Shown here: piece after piece, positions 1-6,816 of the stretch
Layout of the letters: each line of letters starts with the position of its first letter
Position numbering within the stretch: the first letter of the stretch is position 1
NCBI GenBank assembly: GCA_947441105.1
Contig: CANESN010000035.1
Coordinates: 1-7,521 of the forward strand
DNA: 7,521 bases
Direction: 5' to 3'
From: Micrococcales bacterium
GTDB taxonomy: Bacteria; Actinomycetota; Actinomycetes; Actinomycetales; Microbacteriaceae
The notes under the pieces: generated by a model
Seen by the model: only the letters and a program-made list of their open reading frames with translations
Told to the model about the DNA's origin: nothing
Databases searched by the model: none
Translations under genes and position numbers: made by a program

Positions 1-1
1 C

Positions 2-58
2 GAGTCCCTCGAGGATGCCGAGCGCATCATCTCGCAGCTGCGGGAGATTAATCGATGA
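2..58 (+). CDS. C-terminal tail of upstream gene, probably PP2C-type Ser/Thr phosphatase (partial)
   Basis: Frame 2 is open from the window edge to a TGA at 56-58 and encodes 18 residues ending EDAERIISQLREINR. This is a charged, probably helical tail with no catalytic motif in view, so the sequence alone does not identify the protein. Context does most of the work: in Actinobacteria the gene directly before rodA-pbpA-pknA-pknB is normally the PP2C phosphatase (Stp/PstP) that dephosphorylates PknA, PknB and their substrates. The stop overlaps the rodA start as ATGA, which implies translational coupling. The last codons also carry the rodA ribosome binding site, GGGAG at 42-46. That a coding sequence ends here is near certain; the phosphatase identity is inferred. 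Confidence 0.65.
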   Translation, partial: ESLEDAERIISQLREINR

Positions 59-1419
59 GTAACGTCTCCCTAACCACGGCGATTCCGATGCTGCTTAAGG
101 CAGTGCCAAGGTCAAGAAACTTTGAGGCGGTTTTGCTGTTCTGGGTGGCGGGTATTAATGCCTTCGCACTTGCTCAGGTGCAGCTAGCGGTTTTGCAAAA
201 GATGAGCTGGGACATGCTTTTCTATTGGGCCCCACCTGCAATCGCAGCAGGCATTGTGCACTACATCCTTCGTAAGCACGCGGTAGGTGCAGATGGTTTG
301 ATGCTGCCACTGGCATACCTGCTAAATGGTTTGGGCATCGCCATGATTTACCGGCTGGACCTTGCCGAGATTGGCAGGGGCGGCATTGAGATCTATGCCG
401 ATCGCCAAGTTTGGTTGACCTGCTTTGCGATGATTGTGGCTGCCGTTGTGGTGAGACTGGTTCCAAACCACCTGGTGCTCAGGCGCTATCCATACCTCGC
501 CGGTGCAATGGCGGTATTCCTATTGATGTTGCCGGCGGCACCGGTGATTGGCAAGACGATAAATGGCGCAACGCTCTGGGTTGGAGTTGGAGAGCTCTCA
601 TTCCAGCCCGGTGAGGTTGCAAAGATTTTGCTGGCGATCTTCTTTGCCGGCTACCTGGTTTCCAAAAAAGACACCCTGAGTGAAATTGGTTCACGCCTTC
701 TGTTTATGAAGGTCCCTAGGGCTAAAGACCTCGGTCCAATCCTGTTGTTCTGGGCCGCATCCCTTGGCGTGCTGGTTTTGCAGCGCGATCTTGGAACCTC
801 GATTTTGTACTTCGGTTTGTTCTTGGTGATGATCTACACCGCAACCGGCAGAGCGTTCTACGTTGGTGCGGGGCTAACCATGATGGTTACCGGTGCCCTG
901 GTTGCATCGAGAGTTTTTGACTACGTCGGCAGAAGGTTCGACGCCTGGTTAGATCCGTTTGCGGCAGAGAACTACAACGCGGCCGGCGGCAGCTACCAGC
1001 TGGTGCAGGCACTTTTTGGTATGGCGAATGGCGATGTAATTGGAACTGGTTTGGGTGGCGGTTTCCCGCAGCTGATCCCGCTGGCAGAATCTGACTTCAT
1101 CCTCGCTGCAATGGGAGAAGAGCTCGGACTTGCAGGGTTATTTGCGATCCTCGCGGTTTACCTGCTCTTGGTTTACCGAGGCTTGCGCATTTCCAATAGC
1201 CACCCGGATGACTTCTCGAGACTCTTGGCGATTGGCCTCAGCTTTGTGATTGGACTGCAGCTTTTCGTGGTGGCATCTGGTGTGATGGGCCTATTGCCAA
1301 TGACCGGTCTCACCACTCCATTTATGGCCGCCGGTGGCTCATCACTGGTTGCGAACTGGGTAATCATCGCGCTGCTACTTAGAATCTCCGACTCGTCATT
1401 GAAGCGAGTGGGTGCATGA
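55..1419 (+). CDS. rodA: SEDS-family peptidoglycan glycosyltransferase RodA/FtsW
   Basis: This 454-residue polytopic membrane protein polymerises lipid II into glycan strands outside the membrane, paired with the class B PBP encoded next. I count about 12 hydrophobic segments (roughly residues 24-47, 54-72, 81-101, 118-136, 145-162, 182-201, 227-244, 249-266, 268-292, 347-378, 390-420 and 436-447). Family signatures are visible: FQPGEVAKILLAIFFAGYL, SYQLVQALFG, the GTGLGGGFPQLIPLAESDFI/GEELGLAG stretch, and GLTTPFMAAGGSSLVANW near the end. The length fits actinobacterial RodA. The start at 55 has GGGAG eight bases upstream and overlaps the previous stop. The gene overlaps pbpA by ATGA at 1416-1419. 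The catalytic extracellular loop (residues 298-315) reads WLDPFAAENYNAAGGSYQ and lacks the usual DP-G-GYQ spacing; see findings. Some pipelines would name this ftsW. The position beside pbpA and pknAB favours rodA. Confidence 0.93.
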   Translation: MSNVSLTTAIPMLLKAVPRSRNFEAVLLFWVAGINAFALAQVQLAVLQKMSWDMLFYWAPPAIAAGIVHYILRKHAVGADGLMLPLAYLLNGLGIAMIYRLDLAEIGRGGIEIYADRQVWLTCFAMIVAAVVVRLVPNHLVLRRYPYLAGAMAVFLLMLPAAPVIGKTINGATLWVGVGELSFQPGEVAKILLAIFFAGYLVSKKDTLSEIGSRLLFMKVPRAKDLGPILLFWAASLGVLVLQRDLGTSILYFGLFLVMIYTATGRAFYVGAGLTMMVTGALVASRVFDYVGRRFDAWLDPFAAENYNAAGGSYQLVQALFGMANGDVIGTGLGGGFPQLIPLAESDFILAAMGEELGLAGLFAILAVYLLLVYRGLRISNSHPDDFSRLLAIGLSFVIGLQLFVVASGVMGLLPMTGLTTPFMAAGGSSLVANWVIIALLLRISDSSLKRVGA

Positions 1420-2867
1420 ACAAACAGATCAGAAGGGTAGGGCTAGCGCTAACCGCGATGTTCCTTGCGCTTTTTGCGATGGCAAGTTCGATCCAGGTGC
1501 TCAGAAGCGCTGACCTCTATAAGGACAGCCGCAACGTTCGTGCTTCCTATGAAACCTATAAGACTCAGCGCGGAGATATTTTGGTTGACGGGGTGCCGGT
1601 AGTTGAGAGCATTCCGGTCAACGATGCCTATCGCTTCAACCGTGAATATGCCTCCGTGCTCTACAGCCCGGTGATTGGTTACTTCTCGCTTTTCTCCGGT
1701 GCCGATGGCATCGAACGCTCAATGAATAGCTATCTCTCTGGGCAGTCTTCAGCACAGTTTTTTGAGCAGATCAACGCGCTACTGGATGGCAAGCCAGTTA
1801 CCGGAGCTGCCGTTGAGCTAACCATTGACCCAGACGTTCAGCGTGCTGCCTGGGATGCGCTCGGAAACCGTAAGGGTGCCGTGGTGGCCATTGAGCCTTC
1901 CACCGGTCGAATTCTGGCCATGGTTTCAAAGCCCACCTTTGATGCCAACATGCTGGCTGCTCACCTATATGGTCCGGTGACCGATGCCTACACGACCTAC
2001 AGCGAGGACGAAGATAAGCCGCTTATCAACCGCGCTATCGCCGGCGATCTCTACCACCCGGGCTCGACCTTCAAGCTTGTGGTCGCAGCCGCAGCTTTGG
2101 AATCTGGCCAGTACACCGTAACCAGTGAGTTTGAAAATCTGCAGCGCTATCGACTGCCAAGAACCTTCAGCTTTGTTGAGAATAGCTCCGGCTCCACCTG
2201 TGGCAAGGGTGAGACCGTCACCTTGGAAACCGCACTCATCAAATCCTGCAACGTGCCGTTCGCGATGTTGGCTGTGGCACTTGGTGAGCAGCGCATTCGA
2301 GCTCAAGCTGAACTTATGGGCTTTGGTAGCGCTCTGGAAATTCCACTTTCAGTCACCCCGAGCATCTACCCGGAGAACCTTGAAGACTCCCAGGTTGCAC
2401 TTACCGGGTTTGGACAGTTTGATGTTCGAGTCACCCCCCTGCAGATGGCAATGGTTTCTGCATCCATTGCTAACCAGGGCGTGCTGATGAGCCCGCAGCT
2501 CATTGATTTGGTGGTTGCCTCAAACCTAAACGTGCTTAGCCAGCCGGAGCCGGTGGTGCTCTCCTCGCCGATGTCGAAGCTAACCGCCGGGTTCCTTACC
2601 CGCATGATGGTTGACTCGGTGAACTCTGGTGCCGCCACTCGCGCCCAGATCGAAGGTGTTGCGGTAGCCGGTAAGACCGGAACCGCAGAGAACGGCATCA
2701 ACGACCCTTACACGCTGTGGTTCACCGGCTTTGCCCCTGCTGAAGCCCCAAGAGTTGCGGTTGCAGTAGTCATTGAAGACGGCGGCGGCGCGGGGCAAAG
2801 CGGCACCGGGAACCAACTTGCTGCTCCGATTGCACGCCTCGTCATTGAGGCGGTGCTAAAGAAATGA
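1416..2867 (+). CDS. pbpA: Class B penicillin-binding protein PbpA (D,D-transpeptidase)
   Basis: This 483-residue bitopic membrane protein cross-links peptidoglycan and is the expected partner of the preceding SEDS protein. A short cytoplasmic N-terminus (MNKQIRR) is followed by one membrane anchor at about residues 8-30, a small dimerisation/pedestal region containing [12 protein letters not shown], and a transpeptidase domain from about residue 140. The three active-site motifs are intact: STFK at 217-220 (nucleophile Ser217), SCN at 277-279 and KTG at 420-422. The pedestal is short, typical of mycobacterial-type PBPA rather than PBP2/PBP3 with long N-terminal domains, and there is no glycosyltransferase domain. 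Two cysteines, 262 and 278, flank the SxN region and could form an extracytoplasmic disulfide. The start overlaps the rodA stop (ATGA) and no strong Shine-Dalgarno precedes it, consistent with translational coupling. In mycobacteria PBPA is a substrate of PknB, which fits this neighbourhood. Confidence 0.95.
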   Translation: MNKQIRRVGLALTAMFLALFAMASSIQVLRSADLYKDSRNVRASYETYKTQRGDILVDGVPVVESIPVNDAYRFNREYASVLYSPVIGYFSLFSGADGIERSMNSYLSGQSSAQFFEQINALLDGKPVTGAAVELTIDPDVQRAAWDALGNRKGAVVAIEPSTGRILAMVSKPTFDANMLAAHLYGPVTDAYTTYSEDEDKPLINRAIAGDLYHPGSTFKLVVAAAALESGQYTVTSEFENLQRYRLPRTFSFVENSSGSTCGKGETVTLETALIKSCNVPFAMLAVALGEQRIRAQAELMGFGSALEIPLSVTPSIYPENLEDSQVALTGFGQFDVRVTPLQMAMVSASIANQGVLMSPQLIDLVVASNLNVLSQPEPVVLSSPMSKLTAGFLTRMMVDSVNSGAATRAQIEGVAVAGKTGTAENGINDPYTLWFTGFAPAEAPRVAVAVVIEDGGGAGQSGTGNQLAAPIARLVIEAVLKK

Positions 2868-4282
2868 AGCCCTCGGTGGGACAGCTCTACGGTGATCGTT
2901 ACCGCCTTCAACTTCGCATTGCCATCGGTGGCATGGGTGAGGTTTGGCAAGCTGAAGATGAGCTAATTCTGCGTCAGGTCGCCATCAAGATCCTCAAAGA
3001 GGAGTACCTCGGCGACCCACTATTCCTTGAGCGCTTCCGAACCGAGGCAAAGAGTGCTGCTTTGGTTGAGCACGAGGGCATTGCAAACATCTTTGACTAC
3101 GGTGAGGACTCCGGCAGTGCCTTCCTGGTTATGGAGCTGGTTCCAGGTGAATCACTCTCGAGGCTCCTAGAGCGCGAGAAGAAGCTCACCGAGGAGAAGG
3201 TTTTGGACATCATTGCCCAAACCTCCAGAGCGCTTGGTGCTGCACACTCCCGAGGCCTAGTTCACAGAGATATCAAGCCTGGCAATCTGTTGATTACGCC
3301 GGATGGCAAGGTGAAAATAACCGACTTTGGTATTGCTCGCGTTGGTGACCAGGTGCCACTTACCAAGACCGGCCAGGTCATGGGAACCGTCCAGTACCTA
3401 GCTCCCGAGCAGGCGACCGGTAAGACTTCAACTCCGGCTACCGACCTTTACTCGCTCGGAGTGGTTGCCTATGAGGCACTTGCCGGAAAGCGTCCATTTA
3501 CCGGCGAAAACCAGATGGCTATCGCGATGGCGCACATCAACGAAATGCCTCCGGCGCTACCGGAAACCATTGATCCACGGGTTCAAAACCTTGTGCTGAG
3601 CTGTCTTGCAAAGAAGCCCTCCCAGCGTCCGGAGTCGGCAACCTCTTTGGCAATTCGTGCCGAGGCACTGCTTCGTGAAAAGCGCAAGCCAGGATTTAGA
3701 GCCAGCACCTCGACAGAGACCAGCTACATCGAGCAAAGCATCACCGAGGTAATTCCAACCGACACCGCACCGCTACCGCGAGCGCCGATTGTCTGGCCAT
3801 GGCTTGCCACCGTTGGACTACTGGGCATAACCGCGATTGTGGTGATTGTTGCGATCCTTTCGGATCCAAACACGGAGAACATGCCGACTCAGACTCCCAC
3901 CAGCACCGAGCAAACCACTCCATCCGAGAGTGCGACTGTGAGTGAGGTGGCAACCGAGTCACCAGAGGCAACCAGTGAGCTGATTCTTAGATCCGACATC
4001 ATCGGTGAGAACCTCAGCATCGTTACCGCTCGCCTGGCTGAATTGGGCATGCGGGTAAACGCAATTCCAGGCATGGAGGTTGAGGCCGGTAGCTCACAGG
4101 CGAGAACCGTCTATGCAGTTTCTCCAACCGGAAACATAACAATCGGCAGTGTCATCGACGTTACCTATTACGTGGAGAAGGTTGAGGAGTCGCCGGTTGT
4201 GATTCCAGAACCAGGAACCACAGAGTCTTCGACTATCTCGGATCCGGCACCCGCGCCTACCGAAGAGGATTCGCAAGGGTAA
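2864..4282 (+). CDS. pknA: Membrane Ser/Thr protein kinase PknA with one PASTA domain
   Basis: This 472-residue Hanks-type kinase phosphorylates cell-division and wall-synthesis proteins. The cytoplasmic kinase domain spans about residues 13-275, with glycine loop IGGMGEVW (21-28), VAIK lysine K42, catalytic HRDIKPGN with D136, DFG at 154-156, and activation-loop threonines T167 and T169 before [12 protein letters not shown] juxtamembrane linker leads to one transmembrane helix at about 309-332. Outside lies a stalk (336-371) very rich in Thr and Ser, one PASTA-like domain at about 374-437 ([29 protein letters not shown]), and a Pro/Glu/Ser-rich C-terminal tail. M. tuberculosis PknA has no PASTA domain, so this architecture differs from the textbook protein. 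The start overlaps the pbpA stop as ATGA at 2864-2867. Kinase function is certain from the motifs. The pknA assignment rests on order, and the protein is a paralogue of the next gene product. Confidence 0.94.
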   Translation: MKPSVGQLYGDRYRLQLRIAIGGMGEVWQAEDELILRQVAIKILKEEYLGDPLFLERFRTEAKSAALVEHEGIANIFDYGEDSGSAFLVMELVPGESLSRLLEREKKLTEEKVLDIIAQTSRALGAAHSRGLVHRDIKPGNLLITPDGKVKITDFGIARVGDQVPLTKTGQVMGTVQYLAPEQATGKTSTPATDLYSLGVVAYEALAGKRPFTGENQMAIAMAHINEMPPALPETIDPRVQNLVLSCLAKKPSQRPESATSLAIRAEALLREKRKPGFRASTSTETSYIEQSITEVIPTDTAPLPRAPIVWPWLATVGLLGITAIVVIVAILSDPNTENMPTQTPTSTEQTTPSESATVSEVATESPEATSELILRSDIIGENLSIVTARLAELGMRVNAIPGMEVEAGSSQARTVYAVSPTGNITIGSVIDVTYYVEKVEESPVVIPEPGTTESSTISDPAPAPTEEDSQG

Positions 4283-4293
4283 CAAGACTGTGA

Positions 4294-4316
4294 CCGAGTC
4301 CTGCCAGGGACTTCGG
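4294..4316 (+). promoter_or_regulatory. Bulged hairpin in the pknA-pknB gap
   Basis: CCGAGTCC (4294-4301) pairs with GGAC (4308-4311) and TCGG (4313-4316), leaving a single bulged T at 4312 and the six-base loop TGCCAG. That gives eight Watson-Crick pairs, six of them G-C. No T-run follows on the plus strand (the next bases are CTTAGAAAAAC), so it does not look like an intrinsic terminator. It could be an mRNA processing or stability element that adjusts pknB relative to pknA, or chance. The pairing is seen directly; any role is inferred. Confidence 0.4.
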
Positions 4317-4327
4317 CTTAGAAAAAC

Positions 4328-4333
4328 TAAACT
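4328..4333 (+). promoter_or_regulatory. Possible -10 hexamer (TAAACT) for an internal pknB promoter
   Basis: TAAACT fits the actinobacterial TANNNT -10 pattern and would place a transcription start near base 4340, just upstream of the pknB ribosome binding site (4344-4351). No convincing TTGACA-like -35 box is visible at the right spacing. The same hexamer precedes crgA at 6811-6816. The call is weak. Confidence 0.25.
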
Positions 4334-4343
4334 GTGGCGAGGT

Positions 4344-4351
4344 AGAAAGAG
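4344..4351 (+). promoter_or_regulatory. Ribosome binding site that fixes the TTG start of pknB
   Basis: AGAAAGAG lies five bases before the TTG at 4357 and is the only purine-rich Shine-Dalgarno-like stretch near it. The first in-frame ATG within the coding sequence is too far in and would cut off the start of the kinase fold. This supports TTG as the true start codon. Confidence 0.6.
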
Positions 4352-4356
4352 CTATT

Positions 4357-6129
4357 TTGACTGAGAACGAAAGACTGATTGCCGGCCGTTACCGGATGGG
4401 GCAGTTAGTGGGCCGTGGCGGCATGGCCGAGGTTTACGAGGGTTACGACACTCGCCTCGGACGCACTGTCGCAATCAAACTTCTCAAGTCAGACCTTGCC
4501 AACGACGCCAGCTTCGAATCTAAGTTCCGTCAGGAGGCGCAGGCCTCTGCTCGCATGGCTCACCCAACCATTGTTAGGGTCTACGATGCCGGCGAAGAAG
4601 AGACGACGGACGAAAACGGCAATCCTCGCAAAACCCCATACATCATCATGGAATTGGTTCGCGGACGCCTACTTCGGGAATTGATTCACGAGGGTGGCGT
4701 AGCTCCGGAGCAGGCAGTTCGCTACATCGGCGGTATCTTGACCGCCCTTGAGGTTTCCCACCGCGCCGGCGTTGTTCACCGCGACATCAAGCCAGCTAAC
4801 GTGATGATCGGCGATGGTGACTCGGTCAAGGTGATGGACTTTGGCATCGCCAGGGCGATTTCCGATAACTCAGCCACCCAAGCTGCCACCGCAGGAATCA
4901 TTGGCACCGCACAGTATTTCTCCCCGGAGCAAGCTCGCGGCGAAGCGGTAGATGGTCGCACAGACCTTTACTCAACCGGCGTGATTCTCTATGAGCTACT
5001 TGCCGGCCGCCCACCATTTACGGGCGAGAGCGCTGTATCGGTTGCCTACCAGCACGTTTCTGAGGCGGTTGTGCCACCAAGTCAATTCAACCCACGAGTC
5101 AGCGAAGAACTTGATCAGGTCGTCCTGCGAGCGATGGCAAAGGATCGGGCCGATCGTTTTCAGAGTGCAGAAGAATTCCGCGAGCACCTTTTGGCTGCTG
5201 CCAATGGTCAAAGCGCCCCTATCCCGGTTGTCCCGGCGGTTGTGCCAGCGCCAGAGACCGAGCTTTTGGTATCACCAACCACCGTTCTTACATCAAGCAC
5301 CGATGGGCTTGACCTGATCGACGGGTTTGAAACCGTGCCAAGTCAAACCGTCCAGACCGTCACCACAACCAAGATAAACGCTGGTGTGCTGTGGGGGCTT
5401 GGAACCGGTGTGCTGGTTATCTTGGTGGGACTGCTGTTCTGGGTCATGAACCTAGGCGGAGCGGGAACGACAATCATCCCGGGCTCCGGCATCACGGTTT
5501 CTAGCGTTGAGGGTTCACTCTACGATGACGCTGCTGCCACCTTGGCGGCCCAAGACCTATTGGTGCTCCGGGTTTACGAGAAGAGCGACACTATTCCAGA
5601 GGGCGTTGTTATTCGCCAGGAGCCGGCCGCAGGAACTCAGGTTTCTGCCAATACTCCGGTCACGCTCTACGTCTCCAGCGGTGCCACCGAGGTGATGGTC
5701 CCGAGTTTGGTTGGCCAAACCGAGGCATCGGCGGTGGCCATGATCGAGGCTCAAGGATTGACGGTTGGCACTATTACGGTCGTTTCCAGCGCCAATATCC
5801 CAGAGGGCACCGTTATTGCCTCTGACCCGGTAGCTAACTCGAAGTTGCCACTTGGTTCGATTGTGAACCTGGTGCTCTCGGATGGAACCGTGCAGATTCC
5901 AGATGTTAGAAACCTAGATGTGGTGGAGGCGAGGAACATCCTCACCGCCCCAACCATTGGCTACACGGTTTCGATTGAAACCCTGGATGGCCCAACCTGT
6001 GCCGGTCAGATCGGAAACATCGTGCTAGACCAGTCAGTTCCTGCCGGTCAAGCTCCGCAAATGCAGAGCATCATCTTGTATGTGGAGTGCATCGTTGACC
6101 CGGTTGTAGATCCAGGAACTGGAAACTAG
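4357..6129 (+). CDS. pknB: PASTA-domain Ser/Thr protein kinase PknB
   Basis: This 590-residue transmembrane kinase senses muropeptide or lipid II through external PASTA domains and phosphorylates wall-synthesis and division targets. The kinase domain (about 12-273) has glycine loop VGRGGMAEVY (18-27), VAIK lysine K41, HRDIKPAN with D143, DFG at 161-163 and GTAQYFSPEQARG. A long juxtamembrane linker rich in Pro, Val and Thr leads to one transmembrane helix at about 344-366. Three PASTA repeats follow at about 378-440, 446-509 and 512-583; M. tuberculosis PknB has four. The third repeat carries two cysteines, C548 and C578. The activation loop reads NSATQAATAGIIGT, so only one of the two mycobacterial T-loop threonines has a clear counterpart. 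The start codon is TTG with AGAAAGAG five bases upstream. Unlike the earlier genes it does not overlap its neighbour; 74 bases separate it from pknA. Its TAG stop shares bases with the trpG stop on the other strand. Confidence 0.96.
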   Translation: MTENERLIAGRYRMGQLVGRGGMAEVYEGYDTRLGRTVAIKLLKSDLANDASFESKFRQEAQASARMAHPTIVRVYDAGEEETTDENGNPRKTPYIIMELVRGRLLRELIHEGGVAPEQAVRYIGGILTALEVSHRAGVVHRDIKPANVMIGDGDSVKVMDFGIARAISDNSATQAATAGIIGTAQYFSPEQARGEAVDGRTDLYSTGVILYELLAGRPPFTGESAVSVAYQHVSEAVVPPSQFNPRVSEELDQVVLRAMAKDRADRFQSAEEFREHLLAAANGQSAPIPVVPAVVPAPETELLVSPTTVLTSSTDGLDLIDGFETVPSQTVQTVTTTKINAGVLWGLGTGVLVILVGLLFWVMNLGGAGTTIIPGSGITVSSVEGSLYDDAAATLAAQDLLVLRVYEKSDTIPEGVVIRQEPAAGTQVSANTPVTLYVSSGATEVMVPSLVGQTEASAVAMIEAQGLTVGTITVVSSANIPEGTVIASDPVANSKLPLGSIVNLVLSDGTVQIPDVRNLDVVEARNILTAPTIGYTVSIETLDGPTCAGQIGNIVLDQSVPAGQAPQMQSIILYVECIVDPVVDPGTGN

Positions 6130-6137
6130 TTAGTTTC
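6122..6137. repeat. 7-bp perfect inverted repeat across the pknB/trpG stop codons
   Basis: GAAACTA (6122-6128) and TAGTTTC (6131-6137) are exact reverse complements separated by GT. The repeat contains the CTAG shared by both stop codons. As RNA the stem would be AT-rich with a tight loop and no following T-run in either direction, so I do not call it a terminator. Confidence 0.5.
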
Positions 6138-6764
6138 AATCCTTGGGCTAAGTGACTTAGCTTTTTCGATCGCATCAGTCTCGCCTAAAGTCGCAAGCCA
6201 ATTGGCAAGCATTTGATACCCGCCCTCGGTCATAACCGATTCCGGGTGAAACTGGACGCCGTAAATTGGCTTAGAAACATGCTGCAGGCTCATAATTACA
6301 CCCGAATCGGTGTGACCGGTGATCTTTAGATCAGCTGGAACAGTGTCTGAGACCACTGCAAGTGAGTGGTAGCGGGTGGCATTAAATCCCTGCGGCAGCC
6401 CCTGGAAAATAGTGCTGTCCCGATGATTGATCTTGGAGATCTTGCCGTGCATCAATTCCGGTGCACTCTTTACCGTTGCCCCCATGGCCTCGGCAATCGC
6501 CTGGTGACCCAGGCAGACGCCAAACACCGGGTATTTGTTTTCCAGAGCGAACTTTACGGTTGGGATGGAAAGGCCAGCATCGGCAGGGGTTCCCGGTCCT
6601 GGAGAAATCAAAACCGCATCGAATCTGGCCAATAGTGCTGGTAATTCGGCTTCGGTGACAGCATCGTTTCGAACGACCTCGGTCTGAGCCCCAAGCTGCT
6701 GCAAATAGCCATTGAGCGTGTAGACAAAACTGTCGTAGTTGTCGAGCACCAAAATCCGGACCAT
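6126..6764 (-). CDS. trpG: Glutamine amidotransferase subunit of anthranilate / aminodeoxychorismate synthase
   Basis: This 212-residue class I glutamine amidotransferase releases ammonia from glutamine for the partner synthase (TrpE for tryptophan, PabB for folate). The motifs are complete: N-terminal LVLDNYDSFVYTL, oxyanion-loop SPGPGTP at 54-60, nucleophile elbow GVCLGHQ with Cys84, and the catalytic pair His173 and Glu175 in FHPES. The RYHSLAV segment (131-137) is also typical. The length matches free-standing TrpG/PabA. No trpE or pabB lies nearby, so it may serve both enzymes, as in Bacillus; gene context cannot decide between the names trpG and pabA. A trpG/pabA gene next to pknB in opposite orientation is conserved in Actinobacteria. 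Its stop overlaps the pknB stop (6126-6129). The ATG at 6764-6762 has no clear Shine-Dalgarno, and a possible -10 lies at 6774-6779, so the mRNA may be almost leaderless. Confidence 0.95.
   Translation of the reverse strand: MVRILVLDNYDSFVYTLNGYLQQLGAQTEVVRNDAVTEAELPALLARFDAVLISPGPGTPADAGLSIPTVKFALENKYPVFGVCLGHQAIAEAMGATVKSAPELMHGKISKINHRDSTIFQGLPQGFNATRYHSLAVVSDTVPADLKITGHTDSGVIMSLQHVSKPIYGVQFHPESVMTEGGYQMLANWLATLGETDAIEKAKSLSPRIETN
6147..6166 (+). terminator. Candidate intrinsic terminator of the rodA-pbpA-pknA-pknB unit
   Basis: GCTAAG (6147-6152) and CTTAGC (6156-6161) form a perfect six-base-pair stem around the loop TGA, followed at once by TTTTT (6162-6166). It starts 18 bases after the pknB stop and lies within the 3' coding end of trpG on the opposite strand. 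Two more G-T pairs could lengthen the stem but would use up T-run bases. The signal is one-directional: the minus strand has no T-run after the stem. Its form and position fit termination of the plus-strand operon; strength is unproven, as the stem is short and half A-T. Confidence 0.6.
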
Positions 6765-6773
6765 AGTCCCAAT

Positions 6774-6779
6774 AGCCTA
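6774..6779 (-). promoter_or_regulatory. Possible -10 hexamer for trpG (TAGGCT on the minus strand)
   Basis: Read on the minus strand, TAGGCT matches TANNNT and would place the transcript start about three bases before the trpG ATG. No good -35 box is seen. The absence of a Shine-Dalgarno before the ATG fits a near-leaderless mRNA. The evidence is positional only. Confidence 0.3.
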
Positions 6780-6810
6780 ACTTGAGTCAGCGAGAAGCGT
6801 TTCGAGGTTA

Positions 6811-6816
6811 TAAACT
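6811..6816 (+). promoter_or_regulatory. -10 hexamer placing a leaderless start at the crgA ATG
   Basis: TAAACT fits TANNNT, and its last T lies seven bases before the A of the crgA ATG at 6823. That is the spacing expected when transcription starts on the start codon itself. The overlapping TATAAA at 6809-6814 would start the RNA about two bases earlier. No Shine-Dalgarno is present. The -35 region is weak; TTGAGT at 6782-6787 is too far upstream. Confidence 0.5.

Noticed and set aside
155..466. Minus-strand open frame of 103 codons inside rodA
   Set aside because: It is antisense to conserved membrane segments, its product is rich in Arg, Gln and Pro as expected of a shadow frame, and no ribosome binding site or domain is visible.
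1965..2306. Minus-strand open frame of 113 codons inside pbpA
   Set aside because: It lies opposite the transpeptidase domain with all motifs intact, shows no recognisable protein features, and is best explained as an antisense shadow.
4294..4316. Intrinsic terminator between pknA and pknB
   Set aside because: The stem is good, but the bases after it on the plus strand are A-rich, not T-rich. I kept it only as an RNA structure.
2864..6129. Recent tandem duplication giving two kinases
   Set aside because: PknA and PknB are paralogous but diverged in kinase motifs, linkers and PASTA number, and the pair is an ancient conserved arrangement in Actinobacteria.
6122..6137. Bidirectional terminator at the pknB/trpG junction
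   Set aside because: The inverted repeat is perfect but AT-rich, has a two-base spacer and lacks a T-run. The hairpin at 6147-6166 is a far better candidate for the plus strand.
6782..6787. TTGAGT as the -35 box of crgA
   Set aside because: It is more than 20 bases from the candidate -10 hexamers, too far for a normal sigma-A type promoter.
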